From contig JAEZLX010000172.1 of the NCBI GenBank assembly GCA_023415035.1, positions 1 through 14,113 on the forward strand: DNA of 14,113 bases. The letters are read 5' to 3'. This DNA comes from Pseudomonadota bacterium (lineage in GTDB: Bacteria > Pseudomonadota > Gammaproteobacteria > Burkholderiales > Burkholderiaceae_C). Of the stretch, positions 13,455 through 14,113 are shown piece by piece; the first letter of the stretch is position 1; each line of letters opens with the position of its first letter. Made by a program: the position numbers and the translations under genes. The notes beneath the pieces were generated by a model that was not told where the DNA came from, did no database searches, and saw only the letters and a program-made list of their open reading frames with translations.

Positions 13455-14081
13455 TCAGTCGAAGGCGGTCTGCTCGACCAGGGTGTCGGGCGGCAACTGG
13501 TCGATCTCCTGCAGCAGCGTGGCCAGGCCGCGGGCCGCGGCATCCACCAGCGCCTGACCCTTTTCTGCCGTGGCCGCGGCCGCATTGCCGGCCGCACCCT
13601 GCGGGTTGTAGTCCTGCATCATCCAGGCCAGCTTGGCGCTGCGGCCATTGCCGAGAACCGGAAAGCGCTGCGCCCGGGCGCGCGAGGTGGACGCGAAGTC
13701 CGCGGCCTGTGCCATGCGCACCCGCTGCGGCGCCAGCGCCAGCATCATCGAGGTCTCGACATCGCCCGCATGGATGCCGAAACGGTGCTCGTTGGCACCG
13801 AAGCGGGCGTTCACATCGGCATCCGTTTCATCCAGCAACGGCAGGTTGAACCAGCTCAGGCTGTAGACCAGCATGCCCAGGCGCGCGCGCAGGTCGCGCG
13901 CGACCAGGTCCAGCGCGCCAACCTGTCCACCATGGCTGTTGAACAGCACGAGTTTCTTCACACCACTGGCGGCCACGGGCAGCAACGCGATCGCTCGGTC
14001 CCGGTCGAGCTGCGCAAAATCGGTGGTCGTCAGATCGGACCAGTGGCCAGGCCAGGCCGGTGCATCATCAGCGGTGCTCAT
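13455..14081 (-). CDS. Creatininase-family protein lacking an internal metal-binding segment
   Basis: This is a 208-residue protein from the ATG at 14081. An ATG at 14090 is also open, but it falls inside a TAAGATGGCGG element that elsewhere in the window is not a start. The N-terminus (HWSDLTTTDFAQLD...IALLPVAA) and the rest (SGVKKLVLFNSHGGQVGA, His50; then HRFGIHAGDVETSMMLAL, His104 and Glu109; then LGNGRSAKL and DYNPQGAAGNA) match the creatininase/MftE-type amidohydrolase family. However, LPVAA passes straight into SGVKKL. In family members about 55-65 residues lie between these blocks, beginning with E-Q-H-G-P-H-L-P and containing the Glu, His and Asp metal ligands. The frame is kept across the gap at about 13965-13976. 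The protein is therefore short for the family (about 250-270) and probably has no amidohydrolase activity. It is convergent with the phosphatase gene. Confidence 0.8.
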   Translation of the reverse strand: MSTADDAPAWPGHWSDLTTTDFAQLDRDRAIALLPVAASGVKKLVLFNSHGGQVGALDLVARDLRARLGMLVYSLSWFNLPLLDETDADVNARFGANEHRFGIHAGDVETSMMLALAPQRVRMAQAADFASTSRARAQRFPVLGNGRSAKLAWMMQDYNPQGAAGNAAAATAEKGQALVDAAARGLATLLQEIDQLPPDTLVEQTAFD

Positions 14082-14113
14082 GCCCGCCATCTTACGGCGA
14101 GCACGGTTCAGCC

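Noticed and set aside
1..14113. CRISPR array, insertion sequence, prophage, toxin-antitoxin or tRNA/attachment site
   Set aside because: I looked for regular repeats, transposase or integrase motifs, small paired genes and cloverleaf structures and saw none. Gene style and base composition are even apart from the first 289 bases.

Overview
This is a GC-rich chromosomal window from a betaproteobacterium, most likely Burkholderiales (Comamonadaceae/Alcaligenaceae-like). The evidence is the GC-rich codon use, two tripartite-tricarboxylate (Bug/TctC) solute-binding proteins typical of that order, and overall protein similarity as I recall it. I ran no database search. I see no rRNA or tRNA gene, insertion sequence, phage gene or CRISPR array. 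Gene density is high, and apart from the first 289 bases the longest gap is 177 bp.

Layout. (1) 1-289: an AT-richer non-coding stretch with a strong-looking sigma70 promoter on the minus strand that fires out of the window, repeats of CTTCGC/GCGAAG, and the leader of the next gene. (2) 290-2185 (+): a full-length Uup-type ABC-F ATPase. (3) 2214-5572 (-): a three-gene operon, read right to left, of two secreted Bug-type binding proteins and a formylglycine-type sulfatase. A divergent MarR-family regulator (5697-6185, +) lies across a 124-bp spacer that holds a candidate operator. (4) 6226-6942 (+): a MarC-family membrane protein, convergent with a MocR/PdxR-type regulator (6939-8429, -); their stop codons interlock in one CTAG. 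(5) 8525-12169 (+): a compact operon of LysE/RhtB exporter, fold-type-I aminotransferase, PhzF-like isomerase and threonine-dehydratase-like enzyme, divergent from the MocR regulator. The spacer carries four copies of a (C)TGTATGG(T) element. (6) 12179-12583 (-): a stand-alone receiver-domain response regulator. (7) 12761-13432 (+): a histidine-phosphatase-family protein whose second catalytic histidine is serine. (8) 13455-14081 (-): a creatininase-family protein that appears to have lost, in frame, the segment carrying most of its metal ligands.

How the genes may work together. Segment 3 looks like a substrate-responsive unit for a sulfated or carboxylated small molecule: two periplasmic binders, a sulfatase and a MarR regulator. 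Segment 5 looks like a PLP-centred unit for an amino-acid-like compound: the MocR regulator senses a PLP/amino compound; an aminotransferase, an isomerase and an ammonia-lyase/dehydratase process it; and a LysE-type permease exports it or a by-product. Tight spacing (11 bp, then two GTGA overlaps) supports co-translation. The substrate of neither unit can be read from sequence. The best candidates for something not well described are the segment 5 operon with its operator cluster, the sulfatase-Bug-Bug-MarR unit, and the internally deleted creatininase.
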